A DNA stretch of 64,000 nt from Arcobacter ellisii (GTDB lineage Bacteria; Campylobacterota; Campylobacteria; Campylobacterales; Arcobacteraceae). The notes below the pieces were generated by a model. It ran no database searches. It had not been told where the DNA came from and worked only from the letters and a program-made list of their open reading frames with translations. This document shows, piece by piece, positions 18,692-31,070 of this stretch (position 1 is the first letter of the stretch; each line of letters opens with the position of its first letter). The stretch spans positions 930,001 through 994,000 of the forward strand of contig NZ_CP032097.1 in the NCBI RefSeq assembly GCF_003544915.1, in the 5' to 3' direction. Both the position numbers and the translations under genes were made by a program.

Positions 18692-19564
18692 TTATTTTGC
18701 TCCAGTCTCTTTTTTTGCTGCTGCTTCTTTTTTTGTTTCTTTATCGTAAAAATAGTTTGTAGCTTTTACAAATCCATCAATACTTCCACAGTCAAATCTT
18801 TGTCCTTCAAATTTGAAAGCTAAAACCATACCTTTTTTTGCTTGAGTTAATAAAGCATCAGTAATTTGGATTTCTCCACCTTTACCTGGTTTTGTTTCTC
18901 TAATAATATTAAAAATATCTGGAGTTAAAATATATCTTCCAATAATTGCAAGATTTGAAGGTGCAACTTCTGGTTCAGGTTTTTCAACCATATCTTTTAC
19001 CATAAAAATTCCAGGTTCAATTTCATTCCCAGCAATAACACCATATTTATTTGTTTCTTCTTTTGGAACTTCTTCAATAGCTACGATTGAACAGTGATAT
19101 TTTTTATATAAATCAACCATTTGTGCTAAAACACCTTTATTTGGAGCATCACATAAGTCATCTGCAAGTAAAACAGCAAAAGGTTGGTCACCAATTAAAG
19201 TTTCTCCACATAAAATAGCATGACCTAAACCTTTCATCTCAATTTGTCTAGTATAAGAGAAAGTACATTTAGTAATAACAGATCTAATTTCTGTTAAATA
19301 ATGTTCTTTACTTGTACCTTTAATTTGATGTTCAAGTTCATAAGAAATATCAAAATGATCTTCAATTGCTCTTTTACCTCTACCTGTTACAACAGCCATT
19401 GTATCCATACCAGCAGCAAGTGCTTCTTCAACTCCATACTGAATAAGTGGTTTAGTTAAAACTGGTAACATCTCTTTAGGTGTTGCTTTAGTTGCAGGTA
19501 AAAATCTTGTACCATACCCAGCAGCTGGGAATAGACATTTTTTGATTGGATTTTCTTTACTCAT
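18692..19564 (-). CDS. galU: UTP-glucose-1-phosphate uridylyltransferase
   Basis: A 290-residue nucleotidyltransferase making UDP-glucose for glycans. It has the nucleotide-binding FPAAGYGTRFLPATKATPKEMLP, the acceptor region VLLADDLCDAP, and GRYILTPDIFNII with KPGKGGEIQITDAL further on, all characteristic of GalU. The C-terminus is alanine/lysine rich (KKEAAAKKETGAK). Gene order manB-like, galU, pgi puts glucose-1-phosphate production beside its use. Confidence 0.95.
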   Translation of the reverse strand: MSKENPIKKCLFPAAGYGTRFLPATKATPKEMLPVLTKPLIQYGVEEALAAGMDTMAVVTGRGKRAIEDHFDISYELEHQIKGTSKEHYLTEIRSVITKCTFSYTRQIEMKGLGHAILCGETLIGDQPFAVLLADDLCDAPNKGVLAQMVDLYKKYHCSIVAIEEVPKEETNKYGVIAGNEIEPGIFMVKDMVEKPEPEVAPSNLAIIGRYILTPDIFNIIRETKPGKGGEIQITDALLTQAKKGMVLAFKFEGQRFDCGSIDGFVKATNYFYDKETKKEAAAKKETGAK

Positions 19565-19566
19565 TT

Positions 19567-20943
19567 TTATTTTCCTTTTATTTCTTCAAATAGTTTAATT
19601 AAAACATTTTCGTATATTTTAGCATTTTCTTGTGTATCTGCTTCAAATCTAGTTACTAATTTTGGTGTAGTGTTACTAGCTCGCACTAATCCCCAACCTT
19701 TTTCAAATATAACTCTTATCCCATCAACAGTGATTATATCTTTGATTTTTGGGAAATATGCAGGCGGATTTGTTAAAGCATTTTTTAAATCATCAATGAT
19801 TTTAAATTTTGTTTCTTCTGTAACAGTGATATTGATTTCTGGAGTTGAATAAACTTTTGGTAAAGCTTCATACTCTTTATCAAAATCAAAATTTTGGTCA
19901 ATTAATTCTAAAGCTCTAAATGTTGCATAAATTGCATCGTCATATCCAAAATATCTATCATTAAAGAATAAATGCCCTGAAACTTCAGCTGCAAAATCTG
20001 CATTTGTTTCTTTTATTTTAACTTTTAAATTTGAGTGACCAGTTTTATACATAATAGCTTTTCCATATGTATTAATTGTATCATACATAACTTGAGTACA
20101 TTTAACTTCACCAATAACAGTTGGATTTTTTATAAATTTAGAGAAGAATATAGCTAAGATATCTCCTTTAAAGTTATATTTTGGAGAAAGTAGGGCAATT
20201 CTATCTGCATCACCATCATAAGCAAAACCAAAATCAAATTCACCAGTTGCTAACTCTTTCTTTATATCTTCAAGTGTATGTTCATCACTTGGATCTGGAT
20301 GGTGATTTGGGAAATTTCCATCTGGTTCTTCAAATAAAATTTTATGTTTGATATTTAATCTATCAAGAATTTCTCTTAATACTACACCAGCAACTCCATT
20401 TCCACAATCAAAAACAAATCTTTTGTTTTCAAGTTTTAAATGAGAGAAATTTTTAACTATATAATCAATATATCTATTTTTTGAATCTATTGAAATTGTA
20501 GTTTCATCATTTGGTATAGTTGAATTGTCTGCAAGGATTTCTCTTCCAAGTGCATAAATTTCTTCACCAAAAAATGGATCTTTATCTAAAGTAATTTTAA
20601 ATCCATTATATTCTGGTGGATTATGAGAACCTGTAATCATTACAGAACCATCACATTTCAAACTGTCAAAATCTGTAAAATTTGCAAAATAATTTGCAGG
20701 TGTTGGTACAAGTCCCATATCAAGAACTTCTAAACCAGCTTTCTTTATCCCTGAAGTAAGCCAATTTTTTAAAGTAGGAGAATGAAGTCTTGCATCATAA
20801 CCAACAGCAATATATTGTGCAGTTGGAACTTTTTTTTGTAAAGCTTTAGCTAAGTAAAAACCAATTTTCTTTACAACATCTTCATTCAATTCTTTTTTGA
20901 ATATTCCTCTTATATCATATTCTCTAAAAATAGATGCGCTCAT
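19567..20943 (-). CDS. Phosphomannomutase/phosphoglucomutase
   Basis: Alpha-D-phosphohexomutase of 458 residues converting hexose-6-phosphate to hexose-1-phosphate. The phosphoserine loop is VMITGSHNPPEYNGFK, the metal loop is YDGDADRIA, the sugar loop is AEVSGHLFFND and the phosphate loop is VRASNTTPKLVTRFEA. I start at MSASIFREYDIRGIF (20943), the usual N-terminus of this family, preceded by GGAG; a start 33 bases upstream adds an unlikely extension. It heads the leftward group with galU and pgi. Confidence 0.94.
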   Translation of the reverse strand: MSASIFREYDIRGIFKKELNEDVVKKIGFYLAKALQKKVPTAQYIAVGYDARLHSPTLKNWLTSGIKKAGLEVLDMGLVPTPANYFANFTDFDSLKCDGSVMITGSHNPPEYNGFKITLDKDPFFGEEIYALGREILADNSTIPNDETTISIDSKNRYIDYIVKNFSHLKLENKRFVFDCGNGVAGVVLREILDRLNIKHKILFEEPDGNFPNHHPDPSDEHTLEDIKKELATGEFDFGFAYDGDADRIALLSPKYNFKGDILAIFFSKFIKNPTVIGEVKCTQVMYDTINTYGKAIMYKTGHSNLKVKIKETNADFAAEVSGHLFFNDRYFGYDDAIYATFRALELIDQNFDFDKEYEALPKVYSTPEINITVTEETKFKIIDDLKNALTNPPAYFPKIKDIITVDGIRVIFEKGWGLVRASNTTPKLVTRFEADTQENAKIYENVLIKLFEEIKGK

Positions 20944-21164
20944 TATATGTATTTCTCCATTGTTATATATAGTCAAATTTTGTATTTTACAAATTTAGGA
21001 CTGTTATTATATGGCATTTTTAATAAAAATTGTGGAAAAAAAGTAAAAAGAAAAGAAATAAGTATAAATTTTTGAAAATCCACAAGTAAAACCTAGCAAA
21101 AACCAAAAAAAGAGATAAAAAACCATAAATTTAAAAATTTAAGCTACATTTTAGGTGCAAGCTC
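20944..21164. other. Intergenic region between the hexomutase gene and the rRNA promoter
   Basis: No coding region is supported here. The stretch is very A/T-rich and must hold the leftward promoter of the hexomutase operon; a TTGTAA and TATATA pair 17 bases apart on the minus strand (around 20960-20990) is one weak candidate. A-rich DNA just upstream of the ribosomal promoter could act as an UP-like element. Confidence 0.4.
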
Positions 21165-21193
21165 TTGACAAGTAAATAAAAATCTATTATAAT
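21165..21193 (+). promoter_or_regulatory. rRNA operon promoter
   Basis: A perfect sigma-70 promoter: TTGACA at 21165-21170 and TATAAT at 21188-21193 with a 17-base spacer. This is unusually consensus for a genome in which -35 boxes are rarely seen, as expected for ribosomal RNA. Transcription should start near 21200, leaving a leader of about 280 bases before the 16S gene. Confidence 0.9.
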
Positions 21194-21199
21194 TCCCGT

Positions 21200-21481
21200 C
21201 CAATTTGACTGGAACGCTTCAAACGAAAAGCTTGAAGAGAAACGATTCAATCGAGTCTGGAATGATCTTTAAAAATGAATGAAAGTTTGTAAAGTAATCT
21301 TTATAAACCGAATATAGAACTCTTATAAAAAATCTATGTTTATTTAGATTAAAAATAAGAATAAATATTAAAAAATATAAAAACAAGAAAATTTGGTAAA
21401 ACAAATACTTGTCTATAAAATTTGAGTGATAATTTTGTAATTGAAGAGTTATAAAATTTGTCAGTTTCAAAAACTCTATAA
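21200..21481 (+). other. 16S rRNA leader with processing stem
   Basis: Non-coding transcribed leader. A small hairpin (CTTCAA at 21217, TTGAAG at 21232) lies near the start. Bases 21295-21316 are the exact reverse complement of 23041-23062 just after the 16S gene, extendable by three pairs (one G-U). This would be the long RNase III-type processing stem of the 16S precursor. The minus-strand open frame here has no coding support. Confidence 0.75.
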
Positions 21482-22999
<1,518 letters not shown>

Positions 23000-23007
23000 C
23001 AGAGAGA

Positions 23008-23031
23008 GAAGTAAGATTCGTTTCTTACTTC
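23008..23031 (+). other. Hairpin just after 16S rRNA
   Basis: GAAGTAAGA and TCTTACTTC form a perfect 9-base-pair stem with a six-base loop, nine bases after the 16S 3' end. It lies inside the loop closed by the long 16S processing stem and probably helps 3'-end maturation; it has no U-tract and is not a terminator. Confidence 0.6.
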
Positions 23032-23080
23032 CAGAGATTTTATATTCGGTTTATAAAGATTATTTAAATAGGTAGTAAAG

Positions 23081-23157
23081 GGGCCTATAGCTCAGCTGGC
23101 TAGAGCGCTCGACTGATAATCGTGAGGTCTCAGGTTCAAGTCCTGATAGGCCCACCA
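23081..23157 (+). tRNA. tRNA-Ile (GAT)
   Basis: 77-base tRNA in the 16S-23S spacer. The acceptor stem GGGCCTA pairs with TAGGCCC, followed by A and an encoded CCA. The anticodon loop CTGATAA gives GAT, and the T-arm GGTTCAAGTCC is canonical. Isoleucine then alanine tRNA is the standard spacer pair. Confidence 0.97.
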
Positions 23158-23188
23158 TTAAATAATCTAGTAAAGATTAATTTAGGTT

Positions 23189-23264
23189 GGGGAATTAGCT
23201 CAGCTGGGAGAGCGCCTGCTTTGCACGCAGGAGGTCAGCGGTTCGATCCCGCTATTCTCCACCA
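23189..23264 (+). tRNA. tRNA-Ala (TGC)
   Basis: 76-base tRNA in the rRNA spacer. The acceptor strands GGGGAAT and ATTCTCC pair with one G-U, and CCA is encoded. The anticodon loop TTTGCAC gives TGC; the T-arm is GGTTCGATCCC. Confidence 0.97.
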
Positions 23265-23582
23265 CCTATAACTAATAAGTTCATCAGATTTAAGAAGTTA
23301 AATATAAGTTCAATAAGAGATTGAATTTATATTTGATTTTCAAAATCAAAACGATATTTAAAAATATAATGTTAAAGTCTTTAATTTTTTCGTAAGAATT
23401 AAATAATAGATATAAAAAGAGATTTTTATATAGATTAAATAATTTAAAACAAAAAAAATTTCATATCTAAGAAATTAGATAGAACACAACATTATTTTAT
23501 TGGATATATTTTAAATAATATGTTTAATAAGATAGTAGCCAAAGAATATTATCAAAAATGCGATAGAGTTTAACTCTATTTA
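23265..23582 (+). other. tRNA-Ala to 23S spacer with processing stems
   Basis: Non-coding A/T-rich spacer. It contains two local hairpins (around 23302-23335 and 23332-23350). Bases 23367-23382 are the exact reverse complement of 26593-26608, beyond the 23S gene, and bases 23525-23547 pair almost perfectly with 26499-26522. These nested stems would bring the two ends of the 23S precursor together for RNase III-type cutting. Confidence 0.7.
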
Positions 23583-26495
<2,913 letters not shown>

Positions 26496-26700
26496 CAAAT
26501 TCTTTGGTTTACTATCTTATTAAATATATTTCTTATATTTAATATATTGTGTTTAGCGTTACCTTGAAAAAATGTCAATTTTTTTAAGAAGCAAAGACTT
26601 TAACATTATTTTTTCTTAACTCCTAAACGAGTTGAGTGTAAAGAGTATTTACATATTGAATTTTTCTTTATGTTTCTTCTTACTTTTTTCACTCAACTTT
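26496..26700 (+). other. 23S-5S spacer
   Basis: Non-coding spacer holding the 3' arms of the two 23S processing stems (26499-26522 and 26593-26608). AGTTGAGTG (about 26630) and CACTCAACT (about 26690) form a further hairpin just before 5S, probably for 5S release. No gene is seen. Confidence 0.65.
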
Positions 26701-26816
26701 GCTGGTGGCTATAGAGAAGTGGAAATACCCAGTCCCATTCCGAACCTGGAAGTCAAGCACTTCATCGCCGATAATACTGCCGGGTCCCCTGGTGGAAACG
26801 TAGGCCGCTGCCAGCT
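26701..26816 (+). rRNA. 5S ribosomal RNA
   Basis: About 116 bases. The 5' GCTGGTGGC pairs with the 3' GCTGCCAGC to close helix I. Internal landmarks are CCCATTCCGAACCTGGAAGTCAAGC-like loop B/C sequence and ACTGCCGGG...GGAAACGTAGG of loops D/E. An open frame across this region is incidental. Confidence 0.94.
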
Positions 26817-26833
26817 CTTGAGTTTTACACACA

Positions 26834-26892
26834 AAGCTTTTTCCAATTTGAACTCCTTACTCAAGTTCTTCTTGGAAGAAGCTTTTTTTTTT
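26834..26892 (+). terminator. rRNA operon terminator
   Basis: AAGCTTTTTCCAA (26834) pairs with TTGGAAGAAGCTT (26872) with one G-U, with an inner GAACT/AGTTC pairing, and is followed by a run of T to 26892. This is a strong factor-independent terminator placed 18 bases after 5S. Confidence 0.88.
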
Positions 26893-26970
26893 ACACCCCC
26901 TAAACACCTAGCCTTTTCCCCATTTAATTATTTGCTTTTTCTTTTTATCACTATTTTTACTTTCTTTTGA

Positions 26971-26976
26971 TATTAT
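26971..26976 (+). promoter_or_regulatory. Candidate -10 box for tRNA-Thr
   Basis: TATTAT after a T-rich stretch, 14 bases before the tRNA. The strong terminator upstream means the tRNA needs its own start or read-through. Confidence 0.35.
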
Positions 26977-26989
26977 TCTTTCTTTTTTT

Positions 26990-27065
26990 GCTTACATAGC
27001 TCCAATGGTAGAGCAATTCCATGGTAAGGAAGAGGTTATCGGTTCAACTCCGATTGTAAGCACCA
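26990..27065 (+). tRNA. tRNA-Thr (GGT)
   Basis: 76-base tRNA with acceptor strands GCTTACA and TGTAAGC, discriminator A and encoded CCA. The anticodon arm TTCC-ATGGTAA-GGAA gives anticodon GGT; the T-arm is GGTTCAACTCC. It lies about 100 bases after the rRNA terminator. Confidence 0.93.
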
Positions 27066-27128
27066 TTTGACTTTTTTAAATTTATTTCCAAAATATTTTT
27101 ATATAAGAATTTTATTAAAAGGATCTTT

Positions 27129-28421
27129 ATGAATTTTTTTAGATTAAAAGAACATAATACCTCAATTTCAAAAGAATTTTATGCAGGCTTTACTACATTT
27201 TTAACAATGTTGTATATTGTTCCTGTTAATGGTTTTATTTTATCAGATGCAGGTCTTCCTCTTGATGCTGTAATAACTGCAACAGCTTTGATAACAATAC
27301 TTGCAACTCTATTTTCTGCATTATGGTCAAACACACCAATTGCAATGAGTGTTGGAATGGGTTTAAATGCTTATTTTTCTTATGGGCTTGTTTTGGGTAT
27401 GAAAATACCTTGGGAAACAGCTTTAGGTATTGTTTTTTTATCTGGTATTTTATTTGTATTATTATCTTTAACTAATTTTAGAATTTGGATTATGACTTCA
27501 ATTCCAATGAGTCTTAGACGTGCAATTAGTGCTGGAATTGGTTCATTTATTGCCTTTATTGGTTTAAAACAAATGGGAATGATAGTTTCAAATGAAGCAA
27601 CTTTAGTTACTCTTGGAGATTTTTCAAATTCAAATGTTTTATTAGGAGTTTTAGGTTTAATTTTATCTTTTAGTTTTTATGCCTATAAACTAAGAGGTGC
27701 ATTTATTTTATCTATTGCAATAACTTCAATTGTTGCTTGGAGTTTTTCACTTAATACTACACCAACTGATTTCTTTTCAGTTCCTTCTTCAATTTCTCCA
27801 ATATTTTTAAAATTAGATATTTTAAGTGCCTTATCTTTATCTTTATTACCTGTTATTATTACATTTTTAATTACTGATATGTTTGATACTTTAGGAACTT
27901 TAACTGGTGTTGGAACAAGAGCAAATCTATTTCAAGAGAATAATAAAAATGATAAATCATTACAAAAAACACTAGAAGCAGATGCTATTGCAACAGTTGG
28001 AGGAAGTTTATTAGGAGTTTCTACAACAACTGCATTTATAGAAAGTGCAAGTGGTGTAGAAGAGGGTGGAAGAACTGGATTAACAGCAGTTTTTACAGCT
28101 TTATTATTTATAACAACACTATTTATGTTACCACTTTTTAAATCAATTCCCTCAAATGCAATTTATCCAGTATTAGTTGTAGTTGGAGTTTTAATGTTTA
28201 CTGAACTTGGAAAAATAAATTTTGAAGAGACAGATTTAGCCACAAGTGCAGCAGCTTTTTTAATAGTTATTTTAATGCCTTTAACTTTTTCAATTACAAA
28301 TGGAATTGCAGCTGGATTTTTGATTTTTACTATTATTAAATTAGTAAAAAAAGAGTATAAAGATTTGAATATTGGTATTTTAGTTATTACATTTATTAGT
28401 GCATTAGCATTTATTTTTTAA
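27129..28421 (+). CDS. NCS2-family purine permease (AzgA/PbuG-like)
   Basis: A 430-residue membrane protein with about 12-14 hydrophobic segments. The N-terminal YAGFTTFLTMLYIVPVN, GMGLNAYFSYGLV and the later TDMFDTLGTLTGVGTRANLF and GGSLLGVSTTTAFIESASGVEEGGRTGL are hallmarks of the AzgA-like branch of nucleobase:cation symporters, which import adenine, guanine or hypoxanthine. AAAAGGA precedes the ATG. The phosphoribosyltransferase gene 13 bases downstream would trap the imported base as a nucleotide. Confidence 0.93.
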   Translation: MNFFRLKEHNTSISKEFYAGFTTFLTMLYIVPVNGFILSDAGLPLDAVITATALITILATLFSALWSNTPIAMSVGMGLNAYFSYGLVLGMKIPWETALGIVFLSGILFVLLSLTNFRIWIMTSIPMSLRRAISAGIGSFIAFIGLKQMGMIVSNEATLVTLGDFSNSNVLLGVLGLILSFSFYAYKLRGAFILSIAITSIVAWSFSLNTTPTDFFSVPSSISPIFLKLDILSALSLSLLPVIITFLITDMFDTLGTLTGVGTRANLFQENNKNDKSLQKTLEADAIATVGGSLLGVSTTTAFIESASGVEEGGRTGLTAVFTALLFITTLFMLPLFKSIPSNAIYPVLVVVGVLMFTELGKINFEETDLATSAAAFLIVILMPLTFSITNGIAAGFLIFTIIKLVKKEYKDLNIGILVITFISALAFIF

Positions 28422-28434
28422 AAAGGATTTTTAT

Positions 28435-28881
28435 TTGGAAAAATTATATTATAGTTATGAGTTATTTAAAAAAGATACACAAATTTTAGTTGATAAGTGT
28501 AGAGATTTTGAACCAGAAATTTTACTTGCAGTTGCAAGGGGAGGATTAACTCTTTCTCATTTGATGGCACAAGCACTTGACATGAGAAATTTATATACAT
28601 TAAATTCTATTCATTATGAAGGTGAATTAAAACTTGATACATTTAATATTTTTAATATTCCTGATGTATCACACGCAAAAAAGGTTTTGATTGTTGATGA
28701 TATAGTTGATTCTGGTGAAACTATGAGAGAAATTTTAAAAGTTTTAAAAGAGAGGTTCCCAACAGTTGAGTTTAAATTAGCAACGTTGTTTTACAAAAAA
28801 ACTGCTGTTTTGCAACCTGATTTTTGTGTAAGAGAAGCAAATGAATGGATTGATTTCTTTTGGGAAGTCGATGTTAAATAA
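28435..28881 (+). CDS. Phosphoribosyltransferase (xanthine-guanine type)
   Basis: A 148-residue type I PRTase. The PRPP-binding loop is VLIVDDIVDSGETM; an N-terminal LAVARGGLTLSHLMAQ carries the pyrophosphate loop. Size and shape resemble Gpt, converting guanine or xanthine with PRPP to the nucleotide. The start is TTG, with AAAGGA seven bases upstream and no ATG available. It follows a purine permease, supporting purine salvage. Confidence 0.88.
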   Translation: MEKLYYSYELFKKDTQILVDKCRDFEPEILLAVARGGLTLSHLMAQALDMRNLYTLNSIHYEGELKLDTFNIFNIPDVSHAKKVLIVDDIVDSGETMREILKVLKERFPTVEFKLATLFYKKTAVLQPDFCVREANEWIDFFWEVDVK

Positions 28882-28893
28882 ATAGGAAATATT

Positions 28894-29172
28894 ATGACTT
28901 TTATTGATTTTAAAAAATTACTTTTAGATGCTGAAATGAGTATTCCAAAGTTTACAGAACTTATTAAAGTTAGTGAAAAAAATATTCAAGCATACAAAAA
29001 GAAAAAACGTGTACCAAATACAATTGCTGTTATTGCAACTTGTTTTGCAAAAATGAACAAAGAAGAGATAGATTTTAAAACATTAATAAATGATTTAGAG
29101 TTGGAAAAAAAAGAGAAAAAAGGTGCAGGTTTTTCAAAGAAAAAATCAATAAAAGAAAAAACAAAAAAATAG
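28894..29172 (+). CDS. Small helix-turn-helix-like protein
   Basis: A 92-residue basic protein. Residues about 4-55 resemble a lambda-repressor-type helix-turn-helix (FKKLLLDAEMSIPKFTELIKVSEKNIQAYKKKKRVPNT), and the C-terminus is a lysine-rich tail (KKEKKGAGFSKKKSIKEKTKK). I do not know a named family. It is 13 bases after the phosphoribosyltransferase and probably in the same transcript, so it could regulate purine salvage or bind nucleic acid generally. Function is open. Confidence 0.7.
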   Translation: MTFIDFKKLLLDAEMSIPKFTELIKVSEKNIQAYKKKKRVPNTIAVIATCFAKMNKEEIDFKTLINDLELEKKEKKGAGFSKKKSIKEKTKK

Positions 29173-29187
29173 ATTTATGGATTAAAG

Positions 29188-29571
29188 ATGATACTTAATA
29201 ACAGAATTAAAAAATTTTTAGCAATTGCCTCTTTTATGATGGCTTTAGGAATTGCGTTGGGAGCTTTTGGTGCTCATGGTTTAAAATCAATTTTAGATGA
29301 ACATATGATGAATATTTATCACACAGGAGTAGAGTATCAATTTTACAATACTTTAGGATTATTTGCTGGAATATTTATTTATAGTTTAAAACCTGAAAAA
29401 AGAATTTATATTTCATTATGGCTTATTTTAATTGGAATGATAATTTTTTCATTTTCATTATATTTTTTAACAATTTTAAATATGCCTATAATTGGTGCAA
29501 TTACTCCAATTGGTGGAACTTTACTTATTATTGCATGGTTAACTTTATGCTATGGAATTTTAAAAGATTAG
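29188..29571 (+). CDS. DUF423-family membrane protein
   Basis: A 127-residue protein with four hydrophobic helices. The N-terminal ALGIALGAFGAHGLKSILDE, then YHTGVEYQFYNTLGLFAGI and the C-terminal ITPIGGTLLIIAWLTL match the DUF423 (YwdK/YgdD-like) family of small inner-membrane proteins with no known activity. It ends directly against the ATG of the next gene. Confidence 0.88.
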   Translation: MILNNRIKKFLAIASFMMALGIALGAFGAHGLKSILDEHMMNIYHTGVEYQFYNTLGLFAGIFIYSLKPEKRIYISLWLILIGMIIFSFSLYFLTILNMPIIGAITPIGGTLLIIAWLTLCYGILKD

Positions 29572-30333
29572 ATGAAAACTTTAACTATTTTAGGAGCAGG
29601 TTGGTTAGGATTTGAACTAGCTAATGTTTTAAAAAATGATTTTAAAATAAAAGTTAGTTCAAGAACCAAAGATAAACTAAAAATATATGAAGAAGAGGGG
29701 TTTGATTCATATATTTTAAATGAAGAAAATCTTACTTTTTTAGATGAATTACTTGATACAAACTATCTATTTATAAATTTTCCTCCCTCAAAATTTGAAG
29801 ATTATTTATCTTTTTTAAATAAAATTTATTCTTCTAAAAAAATAAAAGAGATAGAAAAAATCATATTTATAAGTTCAACCTCAATTTATCCAAATATTGA
29901 AGGTTTATTTGCTGAAGATTATGAAATAAATGAGCCTAGTTCAAAAATAGTTTTTGAAGCTGAAAATTTGATAAAAGATAAAAGTGATGTAATTTTTAGA
30001 GTTGCAGGGCTTGTTGGTGGAAGTAGATATTTTGGAAAAAGAAGTGCAAATAAAGTTATAGAGTTTCCCAAAACACCAATAAATTTTGTTCATAGAAATG
30101 ATGTTATAAATGCTACAAAATTTGTAATTGATAAAAATATTTCTGGAATTTTTAATCTTTGTTCAAATACACATCCAACAAAAGAGGAAATTTATAGTTT
30201 TAATTCAAAAAAGTATGGTTTTGAAAAACCCATTTTTTTAGAAAGTGAAAAATTTTTAAATAGATTAATAGATGGAACTAAAATAGAAAAAGAAGGATTT
30301 ACATATAAATATGAAAATCCTTTTGAGTTTTAG
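29572..30333 (+). CDS. NAD(P)-binding epimerase-like protein
   Basis: A 253-residue Rossmann-fold protein starting MKTLTILGAGWLGFELANVLK with a GxGxxG nucleotide-binding loop. IIFISSTSIYPN carries the SDR-type serine and tyrosine region, and FRVAGLVGGSRYFGKR and NFVHRNDVINATKFVID resemble the YeeZ/extended-SDR group. The exact reaction is unknown. Its ATG touches the stop of the DUF423 gene, and its end overlaps upp by four bases on the other strand. Confidence 0.82.
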   Translation: MKTLTILGAGWLGFELANVLKNDFKIKVSSRTKDKLKIYEEEGFDSYILNEENLTFLDELLDTNYLFINFPPSKFEDYLSFLNKIYSSKKIKEIEKIIFISSTSIYPNIEGLFAEDYEINEPSSKIVFEAENLIKDKSDVIFRVAGLVGGSRYFGKRSANKVIEFPKTPINFVHRNDVINATKFVIDKNISGIFNLCSNTHPTKEEIYSFNSKKYGFEKPIFLESEKFLNRLIDGTKIEKEGFTYKYENPFEF

Positions 30334-30950
30334 TGAGTGTTAAAAGCTCTATCTCCTGCATCTCCAAGACCTGGTCTTATGTAGTTATTTTCATCTAATC
30401 TTTCATCAATTTGTGCTATAAACATATCAACATCAGGATGAGCTTCTGTAACTTTTTTTACACCATATGGTGAACCAATTATATTTAAAGTTATAATTTT
30501 TTTAGCATTTTTACTTTTTAAGTATTCTATTCCATCAATTAAAGAACCACCAGTTGCAACCATTGGATCAAGTAAAATTACAGTTTTATTTTCTAAATTT
30601 GGGATATTTTCATAAAAAAGTTTACTTAAAGATGTCTCTTCATCTCTTTTCATTGCTAAAAATCCACTTTTTGCATAAGGTAGGGTTCTTAAAATTCCTG
30701 TAAGCATTGGTTCACCCGCTCTTAAAATTGGAATAAGAACAAGTTTTTGAACTTCAATAACTTCAACATCAAGTGGACCTTGCCAAGTATTTATATTTTG
30801 AGTTATTGTTGGGAAATCATTTAAAGCTTCTGACGCTAAAATTCTTGAAATCTCTTCAATTGTTAATCTAAATTCATTTGAAGTTGTTCTTACATCTCTT
30901 AATCTATTAACTAAATGTTTAACTACTACATTAGTGCTTTCTTTATACAT
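30330..30950 (-). CDS. upp: Uracil phosphoribosyltransferase
   Basis: A 206-residue enzyme making UMP from uracil and PRPP. Visible are LVLIPILRAGEPMLTGIL, the PRPP loop VILLDPMVATGGSLIDGI, and the uracil-binding GLGDAGDRAFNTH at the C-terminus. It is divergent from the uracil permease gene 120 bases away, an arrangement that suits shared control of pyrimidine salvage. An AAAAGGAATT ribosome site precedes the ATG. Confidence 0.96.
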   Translation of the reverse strand: MYKESTNVVVKHLVNRLRDVRTTSNEFRLTIEEISRILASEALNDFPTITQNINTWQGPLDVEVIEVQKLVLIPILRAGEPMLTGILRTLPYAKSGFLAMKRDEETSLSKLFYENIPNLENKTVILLDPMVATGGSLIDGIEYLKSKNAKKIITLNIIGSPYGVKKVTEAHPDVDMFIAQIDERLDENNYIRPGLGDAGDRAFNTH

Positions 30951-31015
30951 TTTAATTCCTTTTAAAAATTTTATATTACAAAAAAATTGCTTATAAGTTA
31001 TACATAAATTTAAAG

Positions 31016-31045
31016 TTGCTCATACAGATAATTTGCTACTATAAA
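31016..31045 (+). promoter_or_regulatory. Candidate uraA promoter
   Basis: TTGCTC at 31016-31021 and TATAAA at 31040-31045 are 18 bases apart, 26 bases before the uraA start. The strength of the -35 is higher than usual in this window. The ribosome site AGAGG follows. Confidence 0.5.
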
Positions 31046-31070
31046 CGCCATAAAAAAAATAGAGGTATAA

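Noticed and set aside
20979-20993. TTTGTA-TTT-TACAAA dyad upstream of the hexomutase gene
   Set aside because: Short and A/T-only in an A/T-rich spacer, with no regulator nearby; likely chance.
26632-26970. 112-codon plus-strand open frame across 5S rRNA
   Set aside because: It runs over the 5S gene, its spacer hairpin and the terminator; the sequence is explained by RNA structure, and the protein is only a hydrophobic run from T-rich DNA.
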